64,000 nucleotides of DNA from Streptomyces californicus (GTDB lineage: Bacteria > Actinomycetota > Actinomycetes > Streptomycetales > Streptomycetaceae), in contig NZ_JNZZ01000001.1 in NCBI RefSeq assembly GCF_000717645.1, forward strand, positions 62,001-126,000. Reading direction: 5' to 3'. A program made the position numbers and the translations under genes. Below are positions 7,155 to 15,844 of this stretch, piece after piece. The notes below the pieces were generated by a model, which did not search any database, was not told where the DNA came from, and saw nothing but the letters and a program-made list of their open reading frames with translations. How positions within the stretch are numbered: the stretch's first letter is position 1; every line of letters starts with the position of its first letter.

Positions 7155-8572
7155 GCGCGGCGGTGTGGGCGGACACGCGGGTCCGGGCCGGGGCGGCACG
7201 GGGGTTCGACGCGCCGGTCGTCCTGCGCCCGCGTCACGACGTGTCGGTCGCCGAGCGGCTGGCGCGATCGGCGGCGGCCCCCGAGGGGGCCGCGATCGCC
7301 ACGGAGGACGTGGCGGGCTGGCTGGCCGAGCGGGCGCGGGCGCATCCCTTCGAGGTGACGCGGATCCCGTTCGACGCGCTGGAGGGCTGGGGGTTCGAGG
7401 AGGGCACCGGCAACCTGGTGCACCGCAGCGGCCGGTTCTTCACCGTCGAGGGTCTCGACGTGTCGCCCGGCGGAGCCGCGCCGGGATGGCAGCAGCCGGT
7501 CATCGTCCAGCCGGAGGTGGGCATCCTGGGCCTGCTGTGCCGGGAGATCGACGGAGTGGCCCACTTCCTGCTCCAGGCCAAGATGGAGCCGGGGAACGTC
7601 CACCTGCTCCAGCTCTCCCCCACCGTTCAGGCCACCCACAGCAACTACACCCGGGTCCACCGGGGCGGCCGGGTGCGGTACGTGGAGTACTTCACCGATC
7701 CGGGCCGGGGCCGGGTGGTCACCGACGCGCTCCAGTCCGAGCACGGCTCGTGGTTCCTCCGCAAGGCCAACCGGAACATGGTGGTGGAGATCCACGAGGA
7801 CGTGGAGCCGCACGAGGACTTCCGGTGGCTGACGCTGGGGCAGATCCACCGGCTCCTGCGCCGCGACCACCTGGTGAACATGGACACCCGCACCGTGCTG
7901 TCCTGCCTGCCGTTCGCCGATCCGCACGCGGGCGCCCTGCACCGGGACGCGGAGGTCCTCTCCTGGATCACCGGGCGACGCGCGGCGCACCGCCTGCGCT
8001 CCCGCCGGATGCCGCTGGCCGCCGTGGCGGGCTGGCACCGGTCGGCCGACCGGATCGAGCACAGTGGGGGCGGCCACTTCCAGGTCGCCGCCGTGGCCGT
8101 ACGGGCGGGCAACCGCGAGGTCGGTCGGTGGAGCCAGCCGCTGTTCGCCCCGGTCGGGACCGGCGTCACCGCGTTCGTGCTGCGCCGTTTCGACGGGGTG
8201 GCGCACGTCCTGGTGCGGGAGCGGCCGGAGGGCGGGCACGGCACCGCCCTCGAATTCGGTCCGACCGTGCAGTGCACCCCCCGGGCGCACCGTCCGCCGC
8301 CCGCCTTCCTCGACCTGGTGCTCGGCGCGGCGCCGGAGCGGATCCGGTACGACACGGAGCACAGCGAGGAGGGCGGCCGGTTCCTGGCGGCCCGGACCCG
8401 CTGCCTGATCGTCGAGGCGACCGGGGAGGAGGCGCCCGCGCGCCCTCCGGCCGGCTTCCGGTGGGTCACCCCGGGCCAGCTCACCACGCTGGTGCAGCAC
8501 GGCCACTGCCTGAACGTCCAGGCACGCACCTTGCTCGCGTGCCTCAACTCCCTGGAGGAGGAATCAAGTTGA
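7151..8572 (+). CDS. NDP-hexose 2,3-dehydratase
   Basis: This 473-residue protein belongs to the EryBVI/TylCVI/SpnO family and removes the C2 hydroxyl to give a 3,4-diketo intermediate. Two homologous halves are visible, each with a signature: VQPEVGILGLLCRE and LQLSPTVQATHSNYT in the first, and LFAPVGTGVTAFVL and EFGPTVQCTPRAH in the second. The duplication and length are as expected. The ATG overlaps the glycosyltransferase stop (ATGA), so it is translationally coupled. It works with the 3-ketoreductase that follows to make 2,6-dideoxy-4-keto sugar. Confidence 0.93.
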   Translation: MSAAVWADTRVRAGAARGFDAPVVLRPRHDVSVAERLARSAAAPEGAAIATEDVAGWLAERARAHPFEVTRIPFDALEGWGFEEGTGNLVHRSGRFFTVEGLDVSPGGAAPGWQQPVIVQPEVGILGLLCREIDGVAHFLLQAKMEPGNVHLLQLSPTVQATHSNYTRVHRGGRVRYVEYFTDPGRGRVVTDALQSEHGSWFLRKANRNMVVEIHEDVEPHEDFRWLTLGQIHRLLRRDHLVNMDTRTVLSCLPFADPHAGALHRDAEVLSWITGRRAAHRLRSRRMPLAAVAGWHRSADRIEHSGGGHFQVAAVAVRAGNREVGRWSQPLFAPVGTGVTAFVLRRFDGVAHVLVRERPEGGHGTALEFGPTVQCTPRAHRPPPAFLDLVLGAAPERIRYDTEHSEEGGRFLAARTRCLIVEATGEEAPARPPAGFRWVTPGQLTTLVQHGHCLNVQARTLLACLNSLEEESS

Positions 8573-9678
8573 TCCATCTCTCCGCAGAAGCGAAGGAGTC
8601 GGAGCGGGAACCGGTGCGGTTCGGGGTGCTGGGGTGCGCCGACGTGGCCCGGCGTCGCCTGCTGCCCGCGCTGCGGGCCGATCCCGGCACGAGGATCACC
8701 GCCCTGGCATCTCGCAGCCGGGAGACGGCCGAGGCGTGGGCCCGGGAGTACGGCTGCGCCGCGGAGTACGGCGCGTCCGGCTACGCGGCGCTGCTGGCCC
8801 GTACCGACGTGGACGCGGTGTACGTACCGCTGCCCGCGGCCCTGCACGGCCGGTGGGCCGAGGCGGCGCTGCGGTCCGGCAAGCACGTGCTCTGCGAGAA
8901 GCCGCTGACCACGGACGGGCGGAGCACGGCGGCGCTGGTCGAACTGGCCGCGGCACGGGGCCTGGTGCTGGCGGAGAACGTCATGTTCGTCCACCATCCG
9001 CAGCACGAGGTGGTCCGGGGCCTGGTCGCCGACGGCGCGATCGGTGAACCGCGCCTGCTCAACGCCGCGTTCGAGATCCCGGCGCTGCCCGAGGAGGACA
9101 TCCGCCACCGGCGGGAACTGGGCGGCGGCGCCCTGTTCGACGTGGGGCTGTATCCGGTGCGGGCGGCCCTGCACCTGGTGCCGGGGCCGCTGTCCGTGGT
9201 CGACGCCGAGCTGACGGAGCGGCCGGGCCGGGAGGTGGAGACGGGCGGCTGGGCGCTGCTGCGCAATCCGGCGGGGGTCACCGCCCGGCTGGCGTTCGGG
9301 CTGGAGCACCCCTACCGCTGCCGGTACGAGCTGCACGGCAGCGAGGGGAGCATCGTCGTCGACCGGGCGTTCACCCCGCCCGCCGACCACCGTCCGCGGC
9401 TGAGGCTGTACCGCGCGGACGGCTCCACGGGCCCGCGGGGGCGGGTGCTGGAGCTCCCCGCGCACGACCAGGTGGCGCACACGCTCGCGGCCTTCACCGC
9501 CGCCGTGCGCGCGGAGGGCGGCGCCCCCGCCCCCGACCGGGTCCTGCTGGAGGAGGCGGCGCTCCTCGAAGACATCCGCCGAAGGGCCGCACGGCCCTCG
9601 TACGGGCACGCCGCCGCCCCCGCTCCCCTGCCCGCCGCATCCGTATCCGTACCCGTGTCCGCCGGGAGTCCAGAGTGA
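8569..9678 (+). CDS. NDP-hexose 3-ketoreductase (Gfo/Idh/MocA family)
   Basis: This 369-residue NAD(P)-dependent oxidoreductase reduces the C3 ketone left by the 2,3-dehydratase (SpnN/TylC1-like role). The Rossmann start is FGVLGCADVARR; EKP is in LCEKPLTTD and the GGGALFDVGLYPV block carries the active-site region. The rare TTG start is supported by GGAGGAGG 7 bases upstream and by the TTGA overlap with the preceding stop. The C-terminal ~25 residues are Ala/Pro/Val-rich. The 3-epimer formed cannot be told from sequence alone. Confidence 0.9.
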   Translation: MIHLSAEAKESEREPVRFGVLGCADVARRRLLPALRADPGTRITALASRSRETAEAWAREYGCAAEYGASGYAALLARTDVDAVYVPLPAALHGRWAEAALRSGKHVLCEKPLTTDGRSTAALVELAAARGLVLAENVMFVHHPQHEVVRGLVADGAIGEPRLLNAAFEIPALPEEDIRHRRELGGGALFDVGLYPVRAALHLVPGPLSVVDAELTERPGREVETGGWALLRNPAGVTARLAFGLEHPYRCRYELHGSEGSIVVDRAFTPPADHRPRLRLYRADGSTGPRGRVLELPAHDQVAHTLAAFTAAVRAEGGAPAPDRVLLEEAALLEDIRRRAARPSYGHAAAPAPLPAASVSVPVSAGSPE

Positions 9679-11030
9679 TCAACGTTTTCCAGCCCAGCCT
9701 GGGCGAGGCCGAACTGAGCGCGGTGGCCGAGGTGTTCGCCGACAACTGGCTCGGTCACGGTCCGCGCACCGCCGCGTTCGAGGCGGAGTTCGCGGCGCAC
9801 CTGGGGGTGCCCGCCGACCGGGTCGTCTTCCTCGCCTCCGCCACGGCGGGGCTCTACCTCACGACGGAGCTGCTCGGACTGGGGCCCGGCGACGAGGTGG
9901 TGATGCCCAGCATCAGCTTCGTCTCGGCGGCCAGCGCCGTGGCGTCGACCGGCGCGCGCCCGGTCTTCTGCGACGTGGACCCGGACACCCTCAATCCGTC
10001 CGCCGAGCAGATCGCGCGGGCGCTGACCGACCGGACCCGGGCCGTGCTCGTCCTGCACTACGGCGGCGGCCCCGGCGACATCGCCCGCATCGCGGAGCTC
10101 TGCGAGAGCCGCGGTGTGCCGTTGGTCGAGGACACCGCCTGCGCGGTCGCCTCCCGCGTGGGCCCGCGCGCGTGCGGCACGTTCGGCTCGCTCTCCGTGT
10201 GGAGCTTCGACGCGATGAAGGTGCTGTCCACGGGGGACGGCGGCATGCTGTACGCGGCCGACCCGGTGGTCGCGGAGCGGGCCCGGCGGCTCGCCTACCA
10301 CGGCCTGGCCCAGTCGAGCGGCCTGAGTGCGGCGCGGAACGCCGCGGGCGGCGGCCCCGACGCCGCCGGCGAAGCCCCGGACGCCGCAGCCGGCGACCGG
10401 GGTGCGGAGGCCGACGCCAACGGCGGCGGCCCGGACGGCACGGGCACGGGGCCCACGAGCCCGCGCACCGCCCCCGGAGCCCCGGCGCCTCAGCCCGGCG
10501 CCACGGGCGCGCGGGTGCCGTCCCGCTGGTGGGACCTCGATGTCCGCGATTTCGGCCGGCGGGTGATCGGCAACGACCTCACGGCGGCGATCGGCAGTGT
10601 GCAGCTGCGCCGGCTGGAGGCGATCGTGGACCGGCGCGGAGAGGTGGCCGCCGCCTACGACCGGCTGCTGTCCCCCCTCGACGGGGTGCGGCTGCCGCCG
10701 CCGCTCCCACCGGACCACACCACCTCGCACTACTTCTACTGGGTGCGCCTGGATCCGCGGATCCGCGACGCCGTCGCGTCGGAACTGCTCGGACGCGGCG
10801 TCTACACCACGTTCCGCTACCCGCCGCTCCACCGCGTCCCTGCCTACGGCCACCACGGACCGCCGCTGCCGCACACGGAGTCGGCGGCGGAGGCGACCCT
10901 GCTGCTGCCGCTGCACCAAGGGCTCTCCGACGCGGACGTGGCCACCGTCGCGGCGGAGTTCCGCGCGTCCGTCGAGGCCCGTACCCCTGCCCGGCCGACC
11001 GGGCTCCCGAAGGAAGGCGTCCCCGCATGA
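9675..11030 (+). CDS. NDP-hexose aminotransferase (DegT/DnrJ/EryC1) with low-complexity insertion
   Basis: This is a PLP-dependent sugar aminotransferase. The Schiff-base lysine is K182 in SFDAMKVLSTGDGG and the PLP-ring Asp is in VEDTACAV. It is 451 residues against about 370-390 for the family. The excess is a single Ala/Gly/Pro/Asp-rich segment at residues about 219-281, between the large domain and the conserved RWWDLDVRDFGRRVIGNDL, which looks like a surface loop expansion. Placed after the 3,4-dehydratase and 3-ketoreductase and before an N,N-dimethyltransferase, it most likely aminates C4 (SpnR-like, forosamine). C3 amination cannot be excluded. The start ATG overlaps the previous gene's stop. 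Confidence 0.88.
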   Translation: MINVFQPSLGEAELSAVAEVFADNWLGHGPRTAAFEAEFAAHLGVPADRVVFLASATAGLYLTTELLGLGPGDEVVMPSISFVSAASAVASTGARPVFCDVDPDTLNPSAEQIARALTDRTRAVLVLHYGGGPGDIARIAELCESRGVPLVEDTACAVASRVGPRACGTFGSLSVWSFDAMKVLSTGDGGMLYAADPVVAERARRLAYHGLAQSSGLSAARNAAGGGPDAAGEAPDAAAGDRGAEADANGGGPDGTGTGPTSPRTAPGAPAPQPGATGARVPSRWWDLDVRDFGRRVIGNDLTAAIGSVQLRRLEAIVDRRGEVAAAYDRLLSPLDGVRLPPPLPPDHTTSHYFYWVRLDPRIRDAVASELLGRGVYTTFRYPPLHRVPAYGHHGPPLPHTESAAEATLLLPLHQGLSDADVATVAAEFRASVEARTPARPTGLPKEGVPA

Positions 11031-11824
11031 CCACCTCTCCGCCCCGTACGGAGCACACCCCGGACCACGTCCCCGCCCCGGACGCCCAGCACGCGGACGA
11101 GGGCGCCGGGACCGCGTACAGCGCCCGGCACGCCGAGATCTACGACCACATCCACGCCGCCCGGGGCCGTGACTGGGACGCCGAAGCCGACGCCGTCGCC
11201 CGCCTGGTGTTCGAGCGGCGCCCCGGCGCGCGTTCGGTGCTGGACGTGGCGTGCGGCACCGGCGCCCATCTGCGGCGGCTGCGCGAGCACTTCCCCGTCG
11301 CCGAGGGGCTGGAGCTGTCCGGCACCATGCGGGAGATCGCCGCCGCCCGACTCCCCGGCAGCACGGTCCACCGGGGCGACATGCGCGACTTCGACCTCGG
11401 CACGGAGTACGACGCCGTGCTGTGCATGTGCTTCTCCATGGGGTACATGGCGTCCACGGTGGAACTGGCGGCCGCCGCACGGTCGTTGGCCCGCGCTCTG
11501 GCACCGGGCGGCGTGGTGGTCGCCGAACCCTGGTGGTTTCCCGAGCAGTTCCTCGACGGGTTCGTCACGGGCAGTGTCGCGGAGTCCGACGGCCTCGTCG
11601 TCAGCCGGGTCTCCCGGTCGGTGCGGGAGGGCCGGCGCTCGCTGATGACCGTGCGGTACACGGTCGCCGACCGGGCCGGGCTGCGTGCCTTCACCGAGCT
11701 GGAGACGTACTCCCTGTTCACCCACGAGGAGTACACGGCCGCGTTCACCGCCGCCGGGCTCGACACCACGTACCTGCCCGGTCCGCCCAACGGACGGGGG
11801 CTCTACGTCGGGGTGCGGACGTGA
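11027..11824 (+). CDS. NDP-aminosugar N,N-dimethyltransferase (DesVI/TylM1/SpnS type)
   Basis: This 265-residue SAM-dependent methyltransferase adds two methyl groups to the sugar amine. Motif I, SVLDVACGTGAHLRRL, is at about residues 67-82, followed by GLELSGTMREIA and the family signature CMCFSMGYM. The YSARHAEIYDHIHAARGRDW start matches TylM1/DesVI proteins. It directly follows the aminotransferase with an ATGA overlap, the usual order in desosamine, mycaminose and forosamine clusters. Its presence shows that the finished aminosugar is a dimethylamino sugar. Confidence 0.92.
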   Translation: MTTSPPRTEHTPDHVPAPDAQHADEGAGTAYSARHAEIYDHIHAARGRDWDAEADAVARLVFERRPGARSVLDVACGTGAHLRRLREHFPVAEGLELSGTMREIAAARLPGSTVHRGDMRDFDLGTEYDAVLCMCFSMGYMASTVELAAAARSLARALAPGGVVVAEPWWFPEQFLDGFVTGSVAESDGLVVSRVSRSVREGRRSLMTVRYTVADRAGLRAFTELETYSLFTHEEYTAAFTAAGLDTTYLPGPPNGRGLYVGVRT

Positions 11825-12453
11825 CCCGGGTGACCCGGGGACGCGTCCCCGGCGTCGTCGTACTCGAACCGCACCACCTCACCGACGAGCGGGGCGTGTT
11901 CTACGAGGGAGTGCGCACCGACGCCCTCACGGCCGTGACGGGCCGGCCGTTCGCGCCCCGGCAGGTCAACTACTCGGTCTCCCGCCGGGGCACTCTGCGC
12001 GGTCTGCACGGCGTGAGGGTCCCGCCGGGCCAGGCGAAGCTGGTCACCTGCGTGCGCGGGTCGGTGCGCGACGTGGTGGTCGATCTGCGGCTGGGCTCCC
12101 CCGAGTTCGGCACGTACGAGACGACCGCGCTGGACGCGGAGTCGGGGCGCGCGGTGTACGTCCCCGAGGGCGTGGTGCACGGGTTCCTGGCCCTCACCGA
12201 CGACGCCTGCGTCAGCTATCTGCTGTCCACCCCGCACGTGCCCGGTACCCAGATCGACATCGACCCGCTCGACCCGGACCTCGCCATCGCGTGGACGGCC
12301 GGGGCGCCCGCGGACCTGGAGCTGCTGCTGTCGGCGAAGGACCGGGCCGCCCCCGGGGTGCGGGAGGCCGAGGCCGCCGGTCTGCTGCCGTACTGGCGGG
12401 GCTCGCGGCACCCGGCGGCGCCCCTGCCCCAGCGGTCGGGGGCTTCCGGGTGA
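11821..12453 (+). CDS. dTDP-4-keto-6-deoxyhexose 3,5-epimerase (or 5- or 3-epimerase)
   Basis: This 210-residue cupin of the RmlC family inverts C5 (and/or C3) of the 4-keto sugar, leading to the L-series. The catalytic base is H63 in LRGLHG; the general acid Y133 is in CVSYLLST. Other signatures are VVVDLRLGSPEFGTYE, YVPEGVVHGFLAL and GTQIDIDPLDPDLAIAW. Strict 3,5- versus single epimerase activity cannot be settled by eye. The GTG start overlaps the methyltransferase stop. It fits the L-mycarose-type branch together with the next two genes. Confidence 0.9.
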   Translation: MTRVTRGRVPGVVVLEPHHLTDERGVFYEGVRTDALTAVTGRPFAPRQVNYSVSRRGTLRGLHGVRVPPGQAKLVTCVRGSVRDVVVDLRLGSPEFGTYETTALDAESGRAVYVPEGVVHGFLALTDDACVSYLLSTPHVPGTQIDIDPLDPDLAIAWTAGAPADLELLLSAKDRAAPGVREAEAAGLLPYWRGSRHPAAPLPQRSGASG

Positions 12454-13529
12454 CCGCCCCACCGGCAGGCGCGCCCCGGCAGCCAGCGGCCCGGGGCCCG
12501 TGGCAGGGCCGGACCGTCCTGGTCACCGGGGCCGCCGGCTTCGTCGGCTCGCACTTCGCCGAGGGGCTGCTGGCCCGGGGAGCCAGGGTGATCGCGCTGC
12601 ACCGGGGCGACGACCGGGCCGTACTCGGACAGCTCCCCCGCACGCCCCGGCTGCGGCCCGTCCGTGCCGACCTCCTCGACGAGGCGGCCCTGGAACGGGT
12701 GTTCGCCGGGGCGCCGGACGGCGTGGACGCCGTGGTGCACTGCGCCTCGCTCACCGGGAACCTCCTCTCGCGGCGCGAGCGTCCGGCCACCTTCCTCGAC
12801 ACGGGCGTCCGCGCGGTGTCGCACATCCTGGACCTCGCCCGCAGGTACGGCGTCCGCGACACGGTCCTGCTCAGCTCCGCCGAGGTCTATCTCTCGGCCA
12901 CCGAGCACCCCACCCGGGAGGAGGACGACTTCCGCACGGCGCTCCCGTACGCGCCGGACGGCTACTACCTCGCGAAGAACTACGCGGAGATGCTGGCCGA
13001 GGCGTACGCCCACGAGCACGGAATGCGGATCTTCCGGCCCCGGCTCACCAGCGTCTACGGGCCGCGCGACGACTTCCGGGCGGGTACCGACCGGGTGGTC
13101 CCGCGAATGTTCGCACGGGCCGCGGCGGGCGAGCCCATCGAGATCTGGGGCGACGGCTCCCAGACCCGCACCTACCTGTACGTGACCGATCTGGTCGACG
13201 CCACCCTGCGGATGGTCGAGCGGAACACCCACACCGTGCTGAACATGGCCGCCGCCGAGACGGTCTCCCCGGTCCGCCTCGCGCGGCTGGTCTGCGCCGC
13301 GCTGGGCCGCCCGGAACTGATCACGTTCAACCGCGCCGCCTCCGGTGGGCGGCCGAACCGCACACTCGACCTGTCCCGGCTGCACGAGGTGATCGACTTC
13401 CGGCCGCGGACCCTCCAGGAGGGCCTGCGGGCCACGGCCGCGTGGTACCGGTCGCACCACCTCTCCGCACAGCAGCACCCGCGCCCACTCCCCGAGCCGC
13501 CCTCCCCGACAGAAAGCTGCGTGAGATGA
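12450..13529 (+). CDS. NDP-hexose 4-ketoreductase / NAD-dependent epimerase family protein
   Basis: This 359-residue extended SDR has the nucleotide site VTGAAGFVGSHFAEGL, an SSAEVY active-site Ser region and the YYLAKN Y-xxx-K pair. The TDE triad of 4,6-dehydratases is absent, so it is best read as the reductase of the C4 ketone (TylCIV/EryBIV-like) that finishes the neutral sugar. The C-terminal ~25 residues are Pro/His-rich. The GTG start overlaps the epimerase stop and the TGA overlaps the ATG of the C-methyltransferase. A C4-epimerase is less likely. Confidence 0.82.
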   Translation: MTAPPAGAPRQPAARGPWQGRTVLVTGAAGFVGSHFAEGLLARGARVIALHRGDDRAVLGQLPRTPRLRPVRADLLDEAALERVFAGAPDGVDAVVHCASLTGNLLSRRERPATFLDTGVRAVSHILDLARRYGVRDTVLLSSAEVYLSATEHPTREEDDFRTALPYAPDGYYLAKNYAEMLAEAYAHEHGMRIFRPRLTSVYGPRDDFRAGTDRVVPRMFARAAAGEPIEIWGDGSQTRTYLYVTDLVDATLRMVERNTHTVLNMAAAETVSPVRLARLVCAALGRPELITFNRAASGGRPNRTLDLSRLHEVIDFRPRTLQEGLRATAAWYRSHHLSAQQHPRPLPEPPSPTESCVR

Positions 13530-14743
13530 CTTCGTGCCGTGTTTGCGGTGGCCCCGTGGTCGAGTTCTTCGATTTCGGGCGCCAGCCGGTCTCGGACGTG
13601 TTCCCCGCCCCCGCCGACATCGGGACGGAGCACTTCTACCGGCTGGCCGTCGGCTTCTGCACCGACTGCACGATGGTGCAGCAGCTCGAAGAGGTCGACC
13701 GGGAGAAGATGTTCCCCGCCGACTACCCCTACCGCTCGTCCGGTTCCTCGCTCATGCGCAGGCACTTCGAGGAGACCGCGGCGCACTACCTGGCGACGGA
13801 GCTGGACGGTCCGGATCCCTTCTACGTGGAGATCGGCTGCAACGACGGCATCATGCTCAACTCCGTCCGCGCGGCCGGTGTGCGCCATCTCGGCGTCGAC
13901 CCCGCCGAGCACGCCGCCCTGGCTGCCGGCGCGACCGGCAGCCGGGTCCACATCGGCTTCTTCGAGGAGGCGGCCGCGCGGCGGATCCGGGAGGCCGAGG
14001 GCCCCGCGCAGCTCGTCTTCTCCGCCAACACCATCAGTCACATCGCCTACATCGACTCGGTGTTCGCGGGGGCGCGGGCCCTGCTCGCCGAGGGCGGCGT
14101 CTTCGTCTTCGAGGACCGCTACCTGGGCGACATCGTCACGCACACCTACTTCGACCAGGTCTACGACGAGCACTTCTACCTGTTCTCGGTCCGCTCCGTG
14201 CAGGCCATGGCGCGGCAGTACGGATTCGACCTGATCGACGTCGAGCACCTCTCCGTCCACGGCGGCACCATGCGCTACACCACGGCCCGCGCGGGCGAGC
14301 GCACCGTGCTGCCCGCGGTCGCCCGGTGGCTCGCCCACGAGCACGACCGGAAGCTCTCCGAGCAGGCCACCTACGCCTCGTTCGGCGCGAAGGTCGAGTC
14401 CCACTGCACGGAACTGCGCGCACTGCTGACGCGGTTGAAGGACGAGGGCAAGCGCGTGGTCGGCTACGGCGCGACCTGCAAGAGCGCCACGGTCACCAAC
14501 TACTGCGGCATCGGTCCCGACCTGATCTCCGCGGTGTGCGACTCCACGCCCGACAAGCAGCACCGCGTCACCCCGGGCTCCCACATCCCGATCCTCCCCC
14601 CGGAGCACTTCTCCTCCCCCTACCCCGACTACGCGGTGCTCTTCGCGTGGAACCACGCGGAGGAGATCATGGCGAAGGAACAGGAGTTCAAGGCCGCGGG
14701 CGGCCGGTGGATCCTCTACGTCCCCGACGTCCACCTGGCCTGA
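13526..14743 (+). CDS. NDP-hexose 3-C-methyltransferase (TylCIII/EryBIII family)
   Basis: This 405-residue enzyme methylates C3 of a 4-keto-2,6-dideoxyhexose, giving branched sugars such as mycarose. Domain order is as in TcaB9/TylCIII: an N-terminal zinc domain with C4, C7, C45 and C48; a SAM domain with YVEIGCNDGIMLNSV; and a C-terminal domain with VVGYGATCKSATVTNYCGI. Active-site histidine/tyrosine blocks are in YFDQVYDEHFYLFSV. It is the last gene of the operon, followed at once by a hairpin. Together with the epimerase and 4-ketoreductase it defines a second sugar distinct from the dimethylamino sugar. Confidence 0.93.
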   Translation: MTSCRVCGGPVVEFFDFGRQPVSDVFPAPADIGTEHFYRLAVGFCTDCTMVQQLEEVDREKMFPADYPYRSSGSSLMRRHFEETAAHYLATELDGPDPFYVEIGCNDGIMLNSVRAAGVRHLGVDPAEHAALAAGATGSRVHIGFFEEAAARRIREAEGPAQLVFSANTISHIAYIDSVFAGARALLAEGGVFVFEDRYLGDIVTHTYFDQVYDEHFYLFSVRSVQAMARQYGFDLIDVEHLSVHGGTMRYTTARAGERTVLPAVARWLAHEHDRKLSEQATYASFGAKVESHCTELRALLTRLKDEGKRVVGYGATCKSATVTNYCGIGPDLISAVCDSTPDKQHRVTPGSHIPILPPEHFSSPYPDYAVLFAWNHAEEIMAKEQEFKAAGGRWILYVPDVHLA

Positions 14744-14751
14744 CACACGCC

Positions 14752-14777
14752 CCGGGCCGCCGGGGGCGGCGGCCCGG
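14752..14777. terminator. Hairpin in the 43-bp convergent gap
   Basis: A 10-bp perfect stem (14752-14761 with 14768-14777) closes a 6-base loop directly after the C-methyltransferase stop. It is placed to terminate both the deoxysugar operon and the oppositely oriented catabolic operon ending at 14787. Confidence 0.7.
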
Positions 14778-14786
14778 ACGGCCCGG

Positions 14787-15800
14787 TCAGCGGAGGGCGG
14801 GGATGACGGTGGAGCCGTACGCGTCGATGGTGCCCTCGCGGTGGTCGTGCATGTTGTAGACGGCGAACTGATCGACGCCGAGGTCGCGCAGGTGTCGGAG
14901 CTTCTCGATGTGGGCCTCGGCGGGGCCGACGAGGCAGAAGCGGTCGATGATCTCGTCGGGGACGAAGGCGGTGTCGGGGTTGCCGGCGCGGCCGTGATGA
15001 CCGTAGTCGTAGCCCTGCCGGTCCTTGATGTACGCGGTCAGCTCCTCCGGGACCATGCCGGAGTGCTCGCCGTACTTGGCGACCAGGTCGGCGACGTGGT
15101 TGCCGACCATGCCGCCGAACCAGCGGCACTGGTCCCGGGCGTGCGCGAGGGCGTCGGGGGAGGCGTCGGCCGTGACGTACGCGGGGGCGGCCACGCAGAT
15201 CGTGAGGGCGTCGGGGTCGCGGCCGGCGTCGGCGGCGGCCCGGCGGACCGCCTTGACCATCCACTCGGTGAGGAAGGGGTCGGCGAGCTGGAGGATGAAG
15301 CCGTCGGCCTTGCGCCCGGCGAGCGCGAGCGCCTTGGGCCCGTAGGCCGCCATCCACACGGGCAGCTTCCCGTCCCTGATCCACGGGATGCGGACCGGGT
15401 TGCCGTCCACCCGGGCCTCCCGCCCCTCCGCGAGGTCGCGGATCACCTCGATGGCCTCGCCGAGTCGGGCCAGGGTGTTGGGAGCGCGGCCGGCGACCCG
15501 CATCGCCGAGTCGCCGCGGCCGATCCCGCACACCGTGCGGTTGCCGTACATGTCGTTGAGCGTGGCGAAGGTGGAGGCCGTCACCTCCCAGGTACGGGTC
15601 CCCGGATTGGTCACCATCGGGCCGACGTGGAGCTTGGTGGTGTGTTCGAGGATCTGGCTGTAGATGACGAACGGCTCCTGCCACAGCACGGCGGAGTCGA
15701 AGGTCCAGCCGTAGCGGAAGCCATTGCGTTCCGCCCGGCGCATCAGGCCCACGACCTGGGACGCGGGCGGGTCGGTCTGCAGGACGAGTCCGAAGTCCAC
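14787..15800 (-). CDS. LLM-class F420-dependent oxidoreductase
   Basis: This 337-residue TIM-barrel protein of the luciferase-like/F420 family starts VDFGLVLQTDPPASQVVGLM. Conserved blocks include KLHVGPMVTNPGTRTWEV, the cofactor-binding GIGRGDSAMR and PVWMAAYGPKALALAGR. A GTG start with GGAGG upstream is chosen because the barrel begins there. It is the last gene of a pyrimidine/hydantoin catabolic operon, 44 bases after the dihydropyrimidinase. No dihydropyrimidine dehydrogenase is seen, so this protein may supply an F420-linked redox step on a cyclic amide; that role is inference. The real substrate is unknown. Confidence 0.85.
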   Translation of the reverse strand: MDFGLVLQTDPPASQVVGLMRRAERNGFRYGWTFDSAVLWQEPFVIYSQILEHTTKLHVGPMVTNPGTRTWEVTASTFATLNDMYGNRTVCGIGRGDSAMRVAGRAPNTLARLGEAIEVIRDLAEGREARVDGNPVRIPWIRDGKLPVWMAAYGPKALALAGRKADGFILQLADPFLTEWMVKAVRRAAADAGRDPDALTICVAAPAYVTADASPDALAHARDQCRWFGGMVGNHVADLVAKYGEHSGMVPEELTAYIKDRQGYDYGHHGRAGNPDTAFVPDEIIDRFCLVGPAEAHIEKLRHLRDLGVDQFAVYNMHDHREGTIDAYGSTVIPALR

Positions 15801-15844
15801 GCCAGGACCTCCAAGTTCGTATCGGTACGGGTGGTGTCCGGGCT

